This document shows, piece by piece, positions 51,712 to 61,499 of a stretch of 64,000 bases of DNA. The notes beneath the pieces are model-generated. The model had not been told where the DNA came from and made no database searches. It saw nothing but the letters and a program-made list of their open reading frames with translations. The first letter of the stretch is position 1, and each line of letters opens with the position of its first letter. The DNA comes from CAZUMW01 sp964621615. GTDB taxonomy: Bacteria; Desulfobacterota; WTBG01; CAIYCZ01; CAIRTM01. The DNA lies in assembly GCA_964621615.1 (NCBI GenBank), contig CAZUMW010000004.1, positions 1 to 64,000 on the forward strand. Reading direction: 5' to 3'. The translations under genes and the position numbers were made by a program.

Positions 51712-54700
51712 ATGAAATCCGCCATTGAAAACCTCACAAAACGCTACCCATCGATTGACCGCCATCTGCTGCAGGATCACTGGTCGCGCCTTAATGAGCG
51801 CTACTTTGAGCAGTTTGATGAAACGGCGGTACACAAGCACCTGCAGACGCTTTCTCAGCTGTCACCTGAAAAACCTGTTATTGCACTGTTTGACAAAGGT
51901 GAGCACAGCTTCGTTTCCTGCACGGTTATCGCCTATGACTACAACGCCGCCTTTTCACTTATAACCGGCATATTGGGCGGCATGGGACTGTCTGTGCTTT
52001 CCGGCAAAGCCTTCACCTATGCAAAAAGCACCACCCCCGCATCCAGAACCATGCACCGTCGCCGCTTTGCCCATCGCCGCATACGTGAGAACAGCGCGCA
52101 TAGAAAAAAAATAATTGATTTTTTTTCAGGCCCCCTGACGTCACCCGAACCATTTGAGCATTGGTCCCGCCGCGTTCAGGAAAAGCTTGAAAAAATTTTT
52201 CTGCTGCTGGAACAGGGGGATCATGAATCCGAAACAACGGCAAAGGTACTGGTAAACGAGCTGGTGGTATCCAATCTTAAAGACATGAATTTCGATTACA
52301 CCACGATGCTGTATCCGGTGTCCATTGAAATAGACAATGAAGCAGGACCGTTCACGCGCATGCGTGTTTTTACTGAAGACACGCCGTTTTTCCTCTATAC
52401 GATGAGCACCGCTTTTTCTCTCCATGATATCGCCATTGAAAATGTAAATATCCGCACTGTCGACAAGCTGGTTGAAGATGAATTCGACATTGTCGACAAA
52501 AACGGCAAAAAAATTGAAGACCAGGACCAGCTCTCAGGAATTCGCATTTCCATATTGCTCACGAAACAGTTCACCTATTTCCTGAGCAACGCGCCCGACC
52601 CTTATAGAGCGCTTCTCCGGTTCGAAAAAATCGTCGATGATCTGGCCAATGTGCCGGGAAAGGAACAAAGTATTCATATCATTTCAAATGCTCATATAAT
52701 GCATGATCTGGCACAGCTTTTGGGCACCAGTGATTTTCTCTGGGAGGATTTCATAAGAACGCAATATGAGGAGCTTATCCCTCTGCTGTCTTCCCATGAT
52801 ACAAAAACAGACCTTATTGACCCGATAGAAACGCTTTACTGGCGGCTTGAGGAGTTCCTTGACGGCGCATCGTCTGTTAAGGAAAAAATTGATCGCATAA
52901 ACAGGTTTAAAGACAGCGAGACGTTTCAGATAGATCTGAATCATATAATAAACCACCCCACAGATTTCAGAAAGCTTGCCCATAACCTCACTATGCTTGC
53001 TGAAATTATTGTAAACATGGTCTGCAAAACCATTTATGATGATTTGTGCACCCGATACGGCACGCCGCGCACCGTTGCCAATCTTGAAGCAAAATATGCC
53101 GTATGCGGCCTCGGCAACTTCGGCGGCGCCGCGCTTGGATACGCATCAGATATTGAGCTGCTTTTCATATACAGCGACAACGGATGGACAGACGGCGCCG
53201 ACAGGATAAGCAATGCAGAGTTTTTCAATGCGTTCGTCAGGGAAGTATCGCAGGCGATACGGGCAAAGCGCGAAGGGATATTTACTGTCGATCTCAGACT
53301 CCGGCCGTACGGCAAGGACGGGCCGCTTGCATGCAGCCTCGATAACTTCTGCAGATATTATGGCACAGGCGGGGCGGCTCATTCCTATGAGCGCCTCGCG
53401 CTGGTCCGCCTTCGGGCGGCCGGCGGAGACCCTGACTTTGGCAAACAGATTCAGAGAATTCGAGATGAATTTCTGTACGCATCCCAAAGCATTGATATCC
53501 AGGAGCTCCAGCTGCTGCGGGAAAAACAGCTGCATGAGAAAACAAGGCCTGATAAATTCAATGCAAAATTCAGCCCGGGAGCTCTGGTTGACCTTGAATA
53601 CACCGTCCAGCTTCTGCAGGTAATACACGGAAAAGCGCTTCATGCGTTACGGACACCCCGAATTCATAAAGCGCTCACTGAGCTTGCCAGAGCCGGGGTG
53701 CTCCAGGAGGATGAAAGCCTCAAGCTGATTCAGTGCTATGATTTTCTCAGGCACCTTATAAACGGCCTTCGCATGCTTCGCGGATCAGCGCAGGACCTGT
53801 TCCTTCCCGACAGCAGCTCAATTGAATTTGTCCATCTTGCGCGCCGCCTGGGCTATGTGAAAAAAGACACCCTCGAGCCGCAAAAGCAGCTTGAGCTTGA
53901 GTTTAAAACCCACACGGCGGTCGTAAGAACGTTCATAAAGCGCCACCTGGGCCGGCAATCCCTGCCCGGCCCGGCAGCCGGCAATATCGCAGACCTCATC
54001 CTTACTGATTCTGTCTCAGGCACGCTGTCAGAGACCGTGCTCAATGCATACGGTTTCACAAACCCAAAGCGCGCATATAAAAATTTAAAAGCGCTCTCAT
54101 CAGACGATCCCTCACAGGAGATTTTTGCCAAGCTTGCTATTCTGGCCTGCGATTTTCTTACAACTAAGCCTGATCCTGACATGGCGCTTAACAACTGGGA
54201 GCGCTTTGTAAAAGGGCTTGCGGACCCGCGCTCTCACTTTGAGCTGCTGCTTTCTCAGCCGATGCGGCTCGACATTCTGCTGAGCATTTTTTCCACTAGC
54301 CAGTTTCTTTCAGATACGCTCATAAAATATCCCGATTTTTTCGACTGGGCAACCAGGCCCGAAAACATAGAATCGTTGCGCAACAGGCAGCAGCTGCTAT
54401 CGGAGCTTGATTCTCTTTACGAAGCCTCACCTTCTGCGTCATCATGGCGGCCGGCACTCAGGCGCTTTAAAAAGCGCGAGCTGCTGCGCATCGGCACCCG
54501 TGATATATGCATTCATTCGCCGATTGAACATATTGTTCTTGAGCTGTCCGTTCTTGCCGATGCATTGATTCAGGTGTGCCTAGACGGTATCTGGCAGCGC
54601 AGTGCTCCCTCCGTCTCGGCGGAAAACCTTCAGCTGCTGAAAAAAAGTTTCTGCATTATTGCTCTTGGTAAGCTGGGCGGGCAGGAGCTGAATTACAGCT

Positions 54701-55515
54701 CGGACATAGATCTTCTGGGCATCTATGACAGCCGCCAGGGCTCCTATATTGAAAAAAGGCTGGGCATAAACCCCGCATCCTTCTATTCTAATATACTCAC
54801 AAAGCTTCGCGAAGATTTGTCAGATCACTGCGAGGAAGGCCATGCCTACCGCGTTGACCTGCGTCTGCGCCCCTACGGCCGCGCAGGCCGGCTTGTGTAC
54901 GGTACGAACAATCTGCATGACTATTATGCCCGCCAGGCGTCGCTATGGGAAATTCAGGCATTGATAAAAATGCGTCCAGTTGCAGGCAATACAGAGCTTG
55001 GAAGCCAGCTGGCCGCCATGCTCCGCCCCGTTCTGCTCCAGGGCTTCGACAGGCAGGCTATTATTTCCTCAGTTGACGGAATGCGCAAAAAATCAATCAG
55101 CCAGATAAAAAGCTCCGAGCCGCATGCGGATATCAAAAACGGCCCCGGCTGTATGCGGGATATTGAGTTTGCCGTGCAGGGGCTGCAGCTCATATTCTGC
55201 CAAAATCACCGGGAGCTTATCTGCGGAAACACGCTCAGCGCAATAGATCTCCTTTGCCAGCTTGGAATCGTTGGTGAAAGCACTGCAAAAGCCATACATG
55301 ACAGCTATATATTCCTGAGGCGCGTCGAGCATGTTATGCAGATATTTGACGACAGGCAGATTCACAGCCTCCCGCAGGATGAGAAGGCGGTTGCCGCATT
55401 GGCAAAGCGCATTTTCGGCCACGAGGCAGGCAGCGGCATGCTGGTTTCGGCACTGGAAAAAAGCAGGGAGGCCGTTCAGGATTTTTATGCAAATGTATTT
55501 TTAGCGATGCGCTAA
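51712..55515 (+). CDS. glnE: Glutamine synthetase adenylyltransferase/adenylyl-removing enzyme with ACT-like N-terminus
   Basis: Bifunctional enzyme that adds AMP to, and removes it from, glutamine synthetase. The usual length is about 950; this has 1267. The extra 300 N-terminal residues contain two ACT-like units: FVSCTVIAYDYNAAFSLITG and, at about 200-260, TRMRVFTEDTPFFLYTMST, which resemble GlnD ACT domains and the GlnD/amino-acid-sensing type. The first nucleotidyltransferase site reads GLGNFGGAALGYASDIELLF (about 465), with D-x-E; the second, ALGKLGGQELNYSSDIDLLG (about 985), is canonical. ATG 51712 has a weak ribosome-binding site. Confidence 0.93.
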   Translation: MKSAIENLTKRYPSIDRHLLQDHWSRLNERYFEQFDETAVHKHLQTLSQLSPEKPVIALFDKGEHSFVSCTVIAYDYNAAFSLITGILGGMGLSVLSGKAFTYAKSTTPASRTMHRRRFAHRRIRENSAHRKKIIDFFSGPLTSPEPFEHWSRRVQEKLEKIFLLLEQGDHESETTAKVLVNELVVSNLKDMNFDYTTMLYPVSIEIDNEAGPFTRMRVFTEDTPFFLYTMSTAFSLHDIAIENVNIRTVDKLVEDEFDIVDKNGKKIEDQDQLSGIRISILLTKQFTYFLSNAPDPYRALLRFEKIVDDLANVPGKEQSIHIISNAHIMHDLAQLLGTSDFLWEDFIRTQYEELIPLLSSHDTKTDLIDPIETLYWRLEEFLDGASSVKEKIDRINRFKDSETFQIDLNHIINHPTDFRKLAHNLTMLAEIIVNMVCKTIYDDLCTRYGTPRTVANLEAKYAVCGLGNFGGAALGYASDIELLFIYSDNGWTDGADRISNAEFFNAFVREVSQAIRAKREGIFTVDLRLRPYGKDGPLACSLDNFCRYYGTGGAAHSYERLALVRLRAAGGDPDFGKQIQRIRDEFLYASQSIDIQELQLLREKQLHEKTRPDKFNAKFSPGALVDLEYTVQLLQVIHGKALHALRTPRIHKALTELARAGVLQEDESLKLIQCYDFLRHLINGLRMLRGSAQDLFLPDSSSIEFVHLARRLGYVKKDTLEPQKQLELEFKTHTAVVRTFIKRHLGRQSLPGPAAGNIADLILTDSVSGTLSETVLNAYGFTNPKRAYKNLKALSSDDPSQEIFAKLAILACDFLTTKPDPDMALNNWERFVKGLADPRSHFELLLSQPMRLDILLSIFSTSQFLSDTLIKYPDFFDWATRPENIESLRNRQQLLSELDSLYEASPSASSWRPALRRFKKRELLRIGTRDICIHSPIEHIVLELSVLADALIQVCLDGIWQRSAPSVSAENLQLLKKSFCIIALGKLGGQELNYSSDIDLLGIYDSRQGSYIEKRLGINPASFYSNILTKLREDLSDHCEEGHAYRVDLRLRPYGRAGRLVYGTNNLHDYYARQASLWEIQALIKMRPVAGNTELGSQLAAMLRPVLLQGFDRQAIISSVDGMRKKSISQIKSSEPHADIKNGPGCMRDIEFAVQGLQLIFCQNHRELICGNTLSAIDLLCQLGIVGESTAKAIHDSYIFLRRVEHVMQIFDDRQIHSLPQDEKAVAALAKRIFGHEAGSGMLVSALEKSREAVQDFYANVFLAMR

Positions 55516-55532
55516 AGCGCTCCCGTACACGA

Positions 55533-55946
55533 TCATTGCTTATACAGGATTTCTATGGCGTTGTAAGGGCACACACCCGTGCACAGCTCGCACACGATAC
55601 AGCGGTCTTTATAAAAACTGACCTCCATCGTTTTCCGGTCCACATCAAGCGCGCGCGTGGGACACATCGGGATACACGCCGTACAGTGCGTGCATTTTTC
55701 CTTAAACCACTTTATATCCTGCGCCAGCGATTCAACGGTGACGCCAAGCTGTTTCAGGTAATTCATGCCGCTTTCCAAAGCGCTCTTCCCCCCCGCCAGC
55801 TCGACAACAAGCCGGCCCTGCTCTTTTGGTGTAACAACCCCGCGCAGAATATTTATCCTGAGGTCAAAATCTTTTACCAGATGGTACGTAACCGGCTGAT
55901 CCACAAGTGATGGCGGCAGCGTAAGCACGACTCTTTTTTTAGGCAT
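55533..55946 (-). CDS. NIL-domain ferredoxin, partner of the COG1900 enzyme
   Basis: A 137-residue protein: an N-terminal NIL domain (about 1-78, LTLPPSLVDQPVTYHLVKDF) and a C-terminal two-cluster ferredoxin domain with CTHCTACIPMCP and CIVCELCTGVCP. This is the composition of the MA1822-type partner that donates electrons to the COG1900 enzyme in homocysteine synthesis. The gene starts 20 nt after the COG1900 gene stop, on the same strand, as expected for partners. It is convergent with glnE. Confidence 0.92.
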   Translation of the reverse strand: MPKKRVVLTLPPSLVDQPVTYHLVKDFDLRINILRGVVTPKEQGRLVVELAGGKSALESGMNYLKQLGVTVESLAQDIKWFKEKCTHCTACIPMCPTRALDVDRKTMEVSFYKDRCIVCELCTGVCPYNAIEILYKQ

Positions 55947-55966
55947 ACGATACTCCTTGCAACAAT

Positions 55967-57187
55967 CTATTTCTTCACCTTCTGACGGGGCGCCCGATCG
56001 TGAAGCTGTTTTAATGTTATATCAGCATCAGCCGACGGGATGGGAGCGGAGGGCTCAGTAAGGTAAAATTCTTTTTTAAGCATTCTTTCTTTCAACAGCA
56101 CTGCAATTGCGCGCGCCTTGCTGTAGCTTGACATTGCGCCGGTCAGCACATCCCTGCTGTGTATGGTAATTTTCCCTGATTTGAGCTGCGCATAATTGAC
56201 TTCACCGAGCTTATCCGGCAAAGCATTCGGGTAGGCATCGCTGTAGTCTACAATTGGGGCATAGATATCACTGTCCTTGACGGCAGTGTACCTGACAATG
56301 TCTTCATTCAAAACAGGAATAGGCACCCCGATTCCCACGGTCAGGCTGACGCCGTATCCTTTTACCGATGCTCCGCGAAGCCACGCAGGGCTCATCTGCT
56401 TCAAATCGCCGATAACTGCAAGCGTGCCGGCAGGTGCTTTCGGCACGCCGTTATCAGAACGTGCAGCGCAGGGATTGTGCTGTGTTCCGTTCCACACAAT
56501 ATAGCCCTGCCCGCCGCCGAGAAAAATGCGGGTTCCGATTCCGATTGTTTTGTAATACGGGTCGTTAAACAGGGGGGACAGCTGAGCGGCTGTTGCATAG
56601 TTGGCATTCCCGAGGTTCGGCCGCAGTGTTCCCATATAGGTATAAATGACCTTATTGGATGTATTGACAGCCACATTGTAATTTTGATAGCAGTTGCGGG
56701 GATTAAAAAGGACAGCTTCATTCATGTCTTTCAGGCTCACAGTGGTTTCAATTTCCTTTCGGGGGTAGCAGTTCGTACCGTAGCTTGTCGCCCGCAGCTT
56801 AACGCTCTTACCCGCTACCAGGTCCTCGATCACATGCGCCCCGCCATAATGAAATGATCCGGGAAACACAGTGTTTCTAGGGTCTGATTCAGGAAGCGCT
56901 GTTGCTCCCAGAATAATATCAACAGCAGCGACGCCGGTGTAGCAGGGTACATTGTTCAACGTGCAGGCGCCACCTCCTATTTTCATGCGCGGCTTTGTAT
57001 GGCCGGTATTCAGGTACGCCATTGATGAGCACATAGGGCCGAACGTGCCGGTCGTCACAACATCGACTTCTGCAGCTGCGCGCTTTGTTCCTTTTTGCTC
57101 AACAATATCGATTATTTCTTCAGCGGTGACGACGACCGCTTTGCCTTCTTTGAGCTTTTTATTTATTTCACTAATTGTTTTCGCCAT
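55967..57187 (-). CDS. COG1900/DUF39 sulfurtransferase (homocysteine biosynthesis-type)
   Basis: Family enzyme that, with the ferredoxin above, turns L-aspartate semialdehyde and sulfide into homocysteine in methanogens and some sulfate reducers. The 406-residue protein has the conserved Cys53 in TTGTFGPMCSSMAY, KIGGGACTLNNVPCYTG, YGTNCYPRKE (Cys140) and GGGQGYIVWNGTQHNPC. Because the reaction is aldehyde to thiol, a related substrate such as sulfoacetaldehyde is possible; see findings. No strong ribosome-binding site stands before 57187; ATG begins MAKTISEINKKL. The gene is divergent from pgl. Confidence 0.9.
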   Translation of the reverse strand: MAKTISEINKKLKEGKAVVVTAEEIIDIVEQKGTKRAAAEVDVVTTGTFGPMCSSMAYLNTGHTKPRMKIGGGACTLNNVPCYTGVAAVDIILGATALPESDPRNTVFPGSFHYGGAHVIEDLVAGKSVKLRATSYGTNCYPRKEIETTVSLKDMNEAVLFNPRNCYQNYNVAVNTSNKVIYTYMGTLRPNLGNANYATAAQLSPLFNDPYYKTIGIGTRIFLGGGQGYIVWNGTQHNPCAARSDNGVPKAPAGTLAVIGDLKQMSPAWLRGASVKGYGVSLTVGIGVPIPVLNEDIVRYTAVKDSDIYAPIVDYSDAYPNALPDKLGEVNYAQLKSGKITIHSRDVLTGAMSSYSKARAIAVLLKERMLKKEFYLTEPSAPIPSADADITLKQLHDRAPRQKVKK

Positions 57188-57335
57188 TGCTGTCTCCCGT
57201 TTTCCGCCAACATCAACAAATGCCCTGCAACCCCAATCGTAAGATCAGGTAAAACCCGATACATATATGGTTTAAGAAAATATGACAATAGTGTAAACTC
57301 TTAACATAAGTAGACTTTTGTCACAAGGATTTTCC

Positions 57336-58073
57336 ATGCAGGCATCTGTCCACACATATACATCGATCGAACAGCTCAGCCGCTATACATCTGAGCTGCT
57401 CACAATTACCGTTTGTGATGCCGTATCAAATAACGGCATGTGCAGCGTTGTTCTTGCCGGCGGAACAACGCCGCGCCTTCTTTACGAATACCTCGCAGCC
57501 CCCCCTTATAATGAGCACATGCCATGGCATAAGACACATCTTTTCTGGGGGGATGAGCGATTTGTTCATCAAAATCACCAATGCAGCAATTACCGTATGG
57601 CACGGGAAACAATGCTCTCAAAAATCAGGATACCCCACGAAAACATTCATCCCGTTTATACTAATTTTAAAAATCCGCAAAAAGCTGCAGCGGCATATAA
57701 CAAAGGGCTTATATCATTTTTTGACGATCTGGGAGGAAAAGCTGCTCACTGCGCATGCTTCGATCTTGTGCTGCTTGGCATGGGCGCCGACGGGCACACT
57801 GCATCTCTATTTCCCGGGGACCCCTCCCTGGAAGAAAACAAGGCGCTGGCGTGCGCGACGACTGCCCCTCCTGAATATGCTGTCAGACAGAGAATAACTA
57901 TGACGCCGGTCGCTCTCAGCAGCGCACATAAAGTGGTTTTTCTGATTTCGGGAGGTGAAAAGCTTCGGCTGGCAGAAAAAATTATCAGGGACCCCGGCGG
58001 GCTGAGAAATACATATCCTGCTGCATATGTTGCTGCCTGTGCCGGTGAGGTCCTCTGGCTGTTGGCTGAATAG
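57336..58073 (+). CDS. pgl: 6-phosphogluconolactonase
   Basis: Hydrolyses 6-phosphogluconolactone in the oxidative pentose phosphate pathway. The 245-residue DevB/SOL-type protein has SVVLAGGTTPRLLYEYL, LFWGDERFVHQNHQCSNYRM and LLGMGADGHTASLFPG, the family core. ATG 57336 is preferred over the TTG at 57318 because AAGGA lies six nt upstream. zwf and gnd are not in the window, so its pathway context here is unclear. Confidence 0.95.
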   Translation: MQASVHTYTSIEQLSRYTSELLTITVCDAVSNNGMCSVVLAGGTTPRLLYEYLAAPPYNEHMPWHKTHLFWGDERFVHQNHQCSNYRMARETMLSKIRIPHENIHPVYTNFKNPQKAAAAYNKGLISFFDDLGGKAAHCACFDLVLLGMGADGHTASLFPGDPSLEENKALACATTAPPEYAVRQRITMTPVALSSAHKVVFLISGGEKLRLAEKIIRDPGGLRNTYPAAYVAACAGEVLWLLAE

Positions 58074-58278
58074 GCCCGAAACTTTTTTTATTGTTTAAAC
58101 CGGATAACGCCGCACAAAAAAACAGGGCCGTTTTCGAAAAAAAACTTCAGATTCAGGGCGCACATCTGAAGGAATCACCGATACGGCCGGGATCTGCGAG
58201 AGCCGTACTTCTCAACACATCATCCGCCGCAGCTGAAAGATGCAGCGCACCGCAAAAGCCGGCTTTTTTTCGGAACAG

Positions 58279-59529
58279 TCAACTGTCCGCTTCGCTGTCA
58301 GGATATTCTTTCCTTATTGCATGAAAAATATCAGCTACATCAAAAAATGCATCAACCATTTCAGGGTCAAACTGCTTTCCTGACTCGGAGCGGATGGTGT
58401 CGAGCACCCGTCCCTCCTCCCATGCCGCTTTATAGCACCTGCGTGAGCACAGTGCATCGTACACATCAGCAAGAGCTACAATCCTGCCGAATGGATGGAT
58501 CTGATCGCCCCGCTTTTTAGCACCCTTTTCCCGGGGCATGTCCTCTACTGCAGCACCGCTTAAGTCATCGAGATAAACAGCACCCGGGTATCCCTGACCA
58601 TCCCAGCGCTCGTGATGCTCAAGCGCAATATGAAACGCAGCGGAATCAAATTCTGAATGGGAATCGACGAACAGCCGCGCACCAAGAAATGTGTGCTGTT
58701 TCATAATCTCAAACTCATTGACGTCAAGGCGCGAGGGCTTTTTCAAAATCATGTCCGATATGGCAACTTTACCCACATCGTGCAGCATCGCCGCCATTCT
58801 CAGGACATCTTTTTTCTTTTCAATAGCAGACTGATGCTCACCGCGGGATGCAGCCCATGACTCATACAAAGCTGCTGAATATGAACCGACGCGGTTGACA
58901 TGTGAGCCGGTTTCCTTAGGGTCTCTCATCTCGGCCATCCTCAGCATGCGCAAAATTATTTCGCGTGTTCTCTGTGCGCGCTCAAGAGCTATCGCAGCAG
59001 AATGCGCAAAATACATAATATAGGGCTCGTCCTCAGGATCAAACTCTGTGACCCTCCCGTTTTCATCACGGGCGTTAATAAGCTGCAGCACTCCCAGTAT
59101 TTGGTTTTGCGGGTTCTTGAGGGGAAACGTCAGCATGGACTTGGTACGGTAATGGGAAAGCTGATCATAGCTTTTATCAAACGAATACGGCACAGACGGC
59201 CCAAGCATATATACATCTGGAATATTGACGGGCCTGCCCGTTTTTGCCGCATAGCCGGCTATTGAATGATTATCGACCGGAACCGAAAACGTGGTATATA
59301 TGAGCTTTTTTCCCTCAGCCGAAGAGCTCTGCAGCGTATCGTTCTGCGATTTTCTGAACACGAGATTATCGTCCTGCCTGACATAAATAGAGCCGGCATC
59401 CGCATTACCAAATCGCCGCGCTTCGCGAAGAATTTTTTCCAGCAGCACATCAACATCATTGATGCTGGTGATTTCCTGGCCTAAATTTATGACCTGGGTA
59501 AGAATATTTTTATCTGACCGCTGATTCAT
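58279..59529 (-). CDS. GAF and HD-GYP domain protein
   Basis: A 416-residue protein: an N-terminal GAF sensor (about 20-185) and a C-terminal HD-GYP domain (about 190-405). The catalytic HD is in MLHDVGKVAISDMIL and the GYP signature in HHERWDGQGYPG. It is expected to be a cyclic-di-GMP phosphodiesterase controlled by a small molecule or redox through GAF. It has no membrane segment and no receiver domain. ATG 59529. Three inverted repeats lie just upstream. Between it and pgl, 205 nt hold no supported gene. Confidence 0.93.
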   Translation of the reverse strand: MNQRSDKNILTQVINLGQEITSINDVDVLLEKILREARRFGNADAGSIYVRQDDNLVFRKSQNDTLQSSSAEGKKLIYTTFSVPVDNHSIAGYAAKTGRPVNIPDVYMLGPSVPYSFDKSYDQLSHYRTKSMLTFPLKNPQNQILGVLQLINARDENGRVTEFDPEDEPYIMYFAHSAAIALERAQRTREIILRMLRMAEMRDPKETGSHVNRVGSYSAALYESWAASRGEHQSAIEKKKDVLRMAAMLHDVGKVAISDMILKKPSRLDVNEFEIMKQHTFLGARLFVDSHSEFDSAAFHIALEHHERWDGQGYPGAVYLDDLSGAAVEDMPREKGAKKRGDQIHPFGRIVALADVYDALCSRRCYKAAWEEGRVLDTIRSESGKQFDPEMVDAFFDVADIFHAIRKEYPDSEADS

Positions 59530-59553
59530 CGCCTGTTTCCCGGCAGTACCGTG

Positions 59554-59631
59554 ACCATATAGAAAATGGTATATATCGAGGACACTGACAGTGTCAAGCT
59601 AATTTACCATCACGTACCGCTCCCTGGTACG
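59554..59631. promoter_or_regulatory. Three inverted repeats upstream of the HD-GYP gene
   Basis: ACCAT-N7-ATGGT (59554-59570), GACACTG-A-CAGTGTC (59581-59595) and CGTACC-N7-GGTACG (59613-59631) lie within 80 nt, in the 412-nt gap between this gene and the divergent FAD-oxidase gene at 59942. They could be operators. The rest of the gap is AT-rich and contains no gene I can support. Confidence 0.4.
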
Positions 59632-59941
59632 GCTATTTGGAAAAATGCTGTCTATATGACCAGGGTCACCATACAGTGTTCGCACCCCCATTGTTACAGG
59701 TCCATAATTATAATATTATATTTTTCTTGAATCATTCCAGATCATATCAATTGTATTTTTTTTTGACCTCGTTCATTTTTTGCTTGATTTCGGTTTTTCT
59801 GTCATGCTATGTAGATAAAGGGTAATGAGGATACACCATTCAGCACCAAATTTCCGCACCGCCTTGTTTATGCTATGACAGGAAACAAAACACACCACTA
59901 GCCTGCACGGAGAAGCAGGCGCACGAGAGGGGGGCATTTGC

Positions 59942-61402
59942 ATGGGACTTACTGCCGATCTGCAAAATATTGTCGATAGTGACCGTGTACACGATGACAC
60001 CGACACCCGCCGACGTTATGCTTCCGATCAAAGCTTTGTTAAACCGTACATGCCCGATGCCGTGGTATATGCGCAAACCATTGAGGATGTGCAAGCCATC
60101 ACCCGCTATGCAAACTCAAGCAAAACCCCGCTCATCCCATTCAGCTCGGGGCTGAACCTGCACGGCGGCACCATACCGAGGGAGGGCGGTATCATACTCG
60201 ATGTAAGCCGCATGAACTCCATCGATATGATTGACACCGAAAACCGGTTTGCCGTTATTCAGCCTGGAGTTACTGCGCAGGTGCTGCAGGATGAGCTCAA
60301 AAGGCATGGCCTTAAAGCGATGCTTCCCTTCGGCATACCGCCGGGTCGTTCCGCTCTTACCAGCTACATCGAGCGTGATCCCGCTCTGGCAGCAGCAAGC
60401 TTTGAATACGGAAATGAACACATAATGGACATGGAAATTATTCTTCCTGACGGAGAGCTTTTCAGAACCGGGCTCTGGTCTACGGGAGGAAAGCCGGGAT
60501 CGCCAATGGGGCCGGTCAGGGCCATGATGAACAGACTGTGGACCGGCGCACAGGGTACGCTCGGCGTTGTCACGAAAATTGCACTCAAGGTTGAATATCT
60601 GCCGCAGAAAAGAAAAATAGTGTGCATTCCCTTTGATTCCTTTCCTGAGTCAATTGAGCCCCTTCGTCTGATGCAGCGCAAAGAAATCGGTCATGAATGT
60701 TTTGTGCTGAACAGCTTTAATACAGCCTCGCTCATGTGCAGCCACTGGAGCATCCCGGATTCATTCCCGGCAGAAGCTGTTGAAAGCGACTCGTTTAACA
60801 CTCTCCGCAGCCAGCTGCCCCCCTGGCTTCTTTTCGTCTGTCTGAACGGCGGGCCGCGTCTGCCCGACAAGAAAATTGCTTACGAAGAGGACGCGCTGCG
60901 CGATATCTGCAACCTGCACAATCTAACCTTTTATAAAAACAGCGACCTCGACCGGATTATGAAGCCGTGCATCGATCGTCCATGGGACATATTAAAAAAG
61001 TTCAGATTTAAAGGCACTGTGCATGACGTGTCCTTCAAAACAACCCTGCAGCGGTTTCCTGATTTTCAGAAAATACTGCTTGAAGTTATCAGCCAGTACG
61101 ATTATCCGCTTAACGATGTCGGTGTGTATGTGCTGCCTGTTGAGCGCGGCCGCGCTGTTCATTGTGAAATCGATCTCCACGCGCCACCTGAACAAACGAA
61201 CAAACCATCATCTGTCACACACAAAATATGGCATACGCTCAGCGAGCGGTTTATCGATGAGGGGGCGTTTTTTGACCGCCCCTACGGCATCTGGGCGGAC
61301 ATGGTATACAGCCGTGCGGGAACATACACGCAAAAGCTCAAGCAGATAAAAAGCGAGCTCGATCCGCACAATATTCTCAATCCCGGACAGCTGTGCTTTT
61401 AA
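59942..61402 (+). CDS. FAD-linked oxidase of the VAO/GlcD type
   Basis: A 486-residue flavoprotein: the FAD-binding PCMH domain (about 35-215; VVYAQTIEDVQAITRYAN, IPFSSGLNLHGG, WTGAQGTLGVVTKIAL) and the C-terminal FAD-oxidase domain ending PHNILNPGQLCF. Such proteins oxidise 2-hydroxyacids or, in the 4-cresol branch, phenols. The absence of the covalent-flavin His is likely but not certain by eye. ATG 59942 follows AGGGGGGCATTTGC. It is the first gene of a FAD / Fe-S / FAD set. Confidence 0.88.
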   Translation: MGLTADLQNIVDSDRVHDDTDTRRRYASDQSFVKPYMPDAVVYAQTIEDVQAITRYANSSKTPLIPFSSGLNLHGGTIPREGGIILDVSRMNSIDMIDTENRFAVIQPGVTAQVLQDELKRHGLKAMLPFGIPPGRSALTSYIERDPALAAASFEYGNEHIMDMEIILPDGELFRTGLWSTGGKPGSPMGPVRAMMNRLWTGAQGTLGVVTKIALKVEYLPQKRKIVCIPFDSFPESIEPLRLMQRKEIGHECFVLNSFNTASLMCSHWSIPDSFPAEAVESDSFNTLRSQLPPWLLFVCLNGGPRLPDKKIAYEEDALRDICNLHNLTFYKNSDLDRIMKPCIDRPWDILKKFRFKGTVHDVSFKTTLQRFPDFQKILLEVISQYDYPLNDVGVYVLPVERGRAVHCEIDLHAPPEQTNKPSSVTHKIWHTLSERFIDEGAFFDRPYGIWADMVYSRAGTYTQKLKQIKSELDPHNILNPGQLCF

Positions 61403-61499
61403 TCATACCGGCACAGGTGTGTGCTATTGGCTCTGACATTCACCAGCCTGCCGTATCGAGCTGTGTTTGTAAACATAACGCATAATGTTTGAGGTGCCT

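Noticed and set aside
58091..58324. 77-codon plus-strand frame between pgl and the HD-GYP gene
   Set aside because: No ribosome-binding site, low-quality composition, and it runs into the end of the opposite HD-GYP gene.
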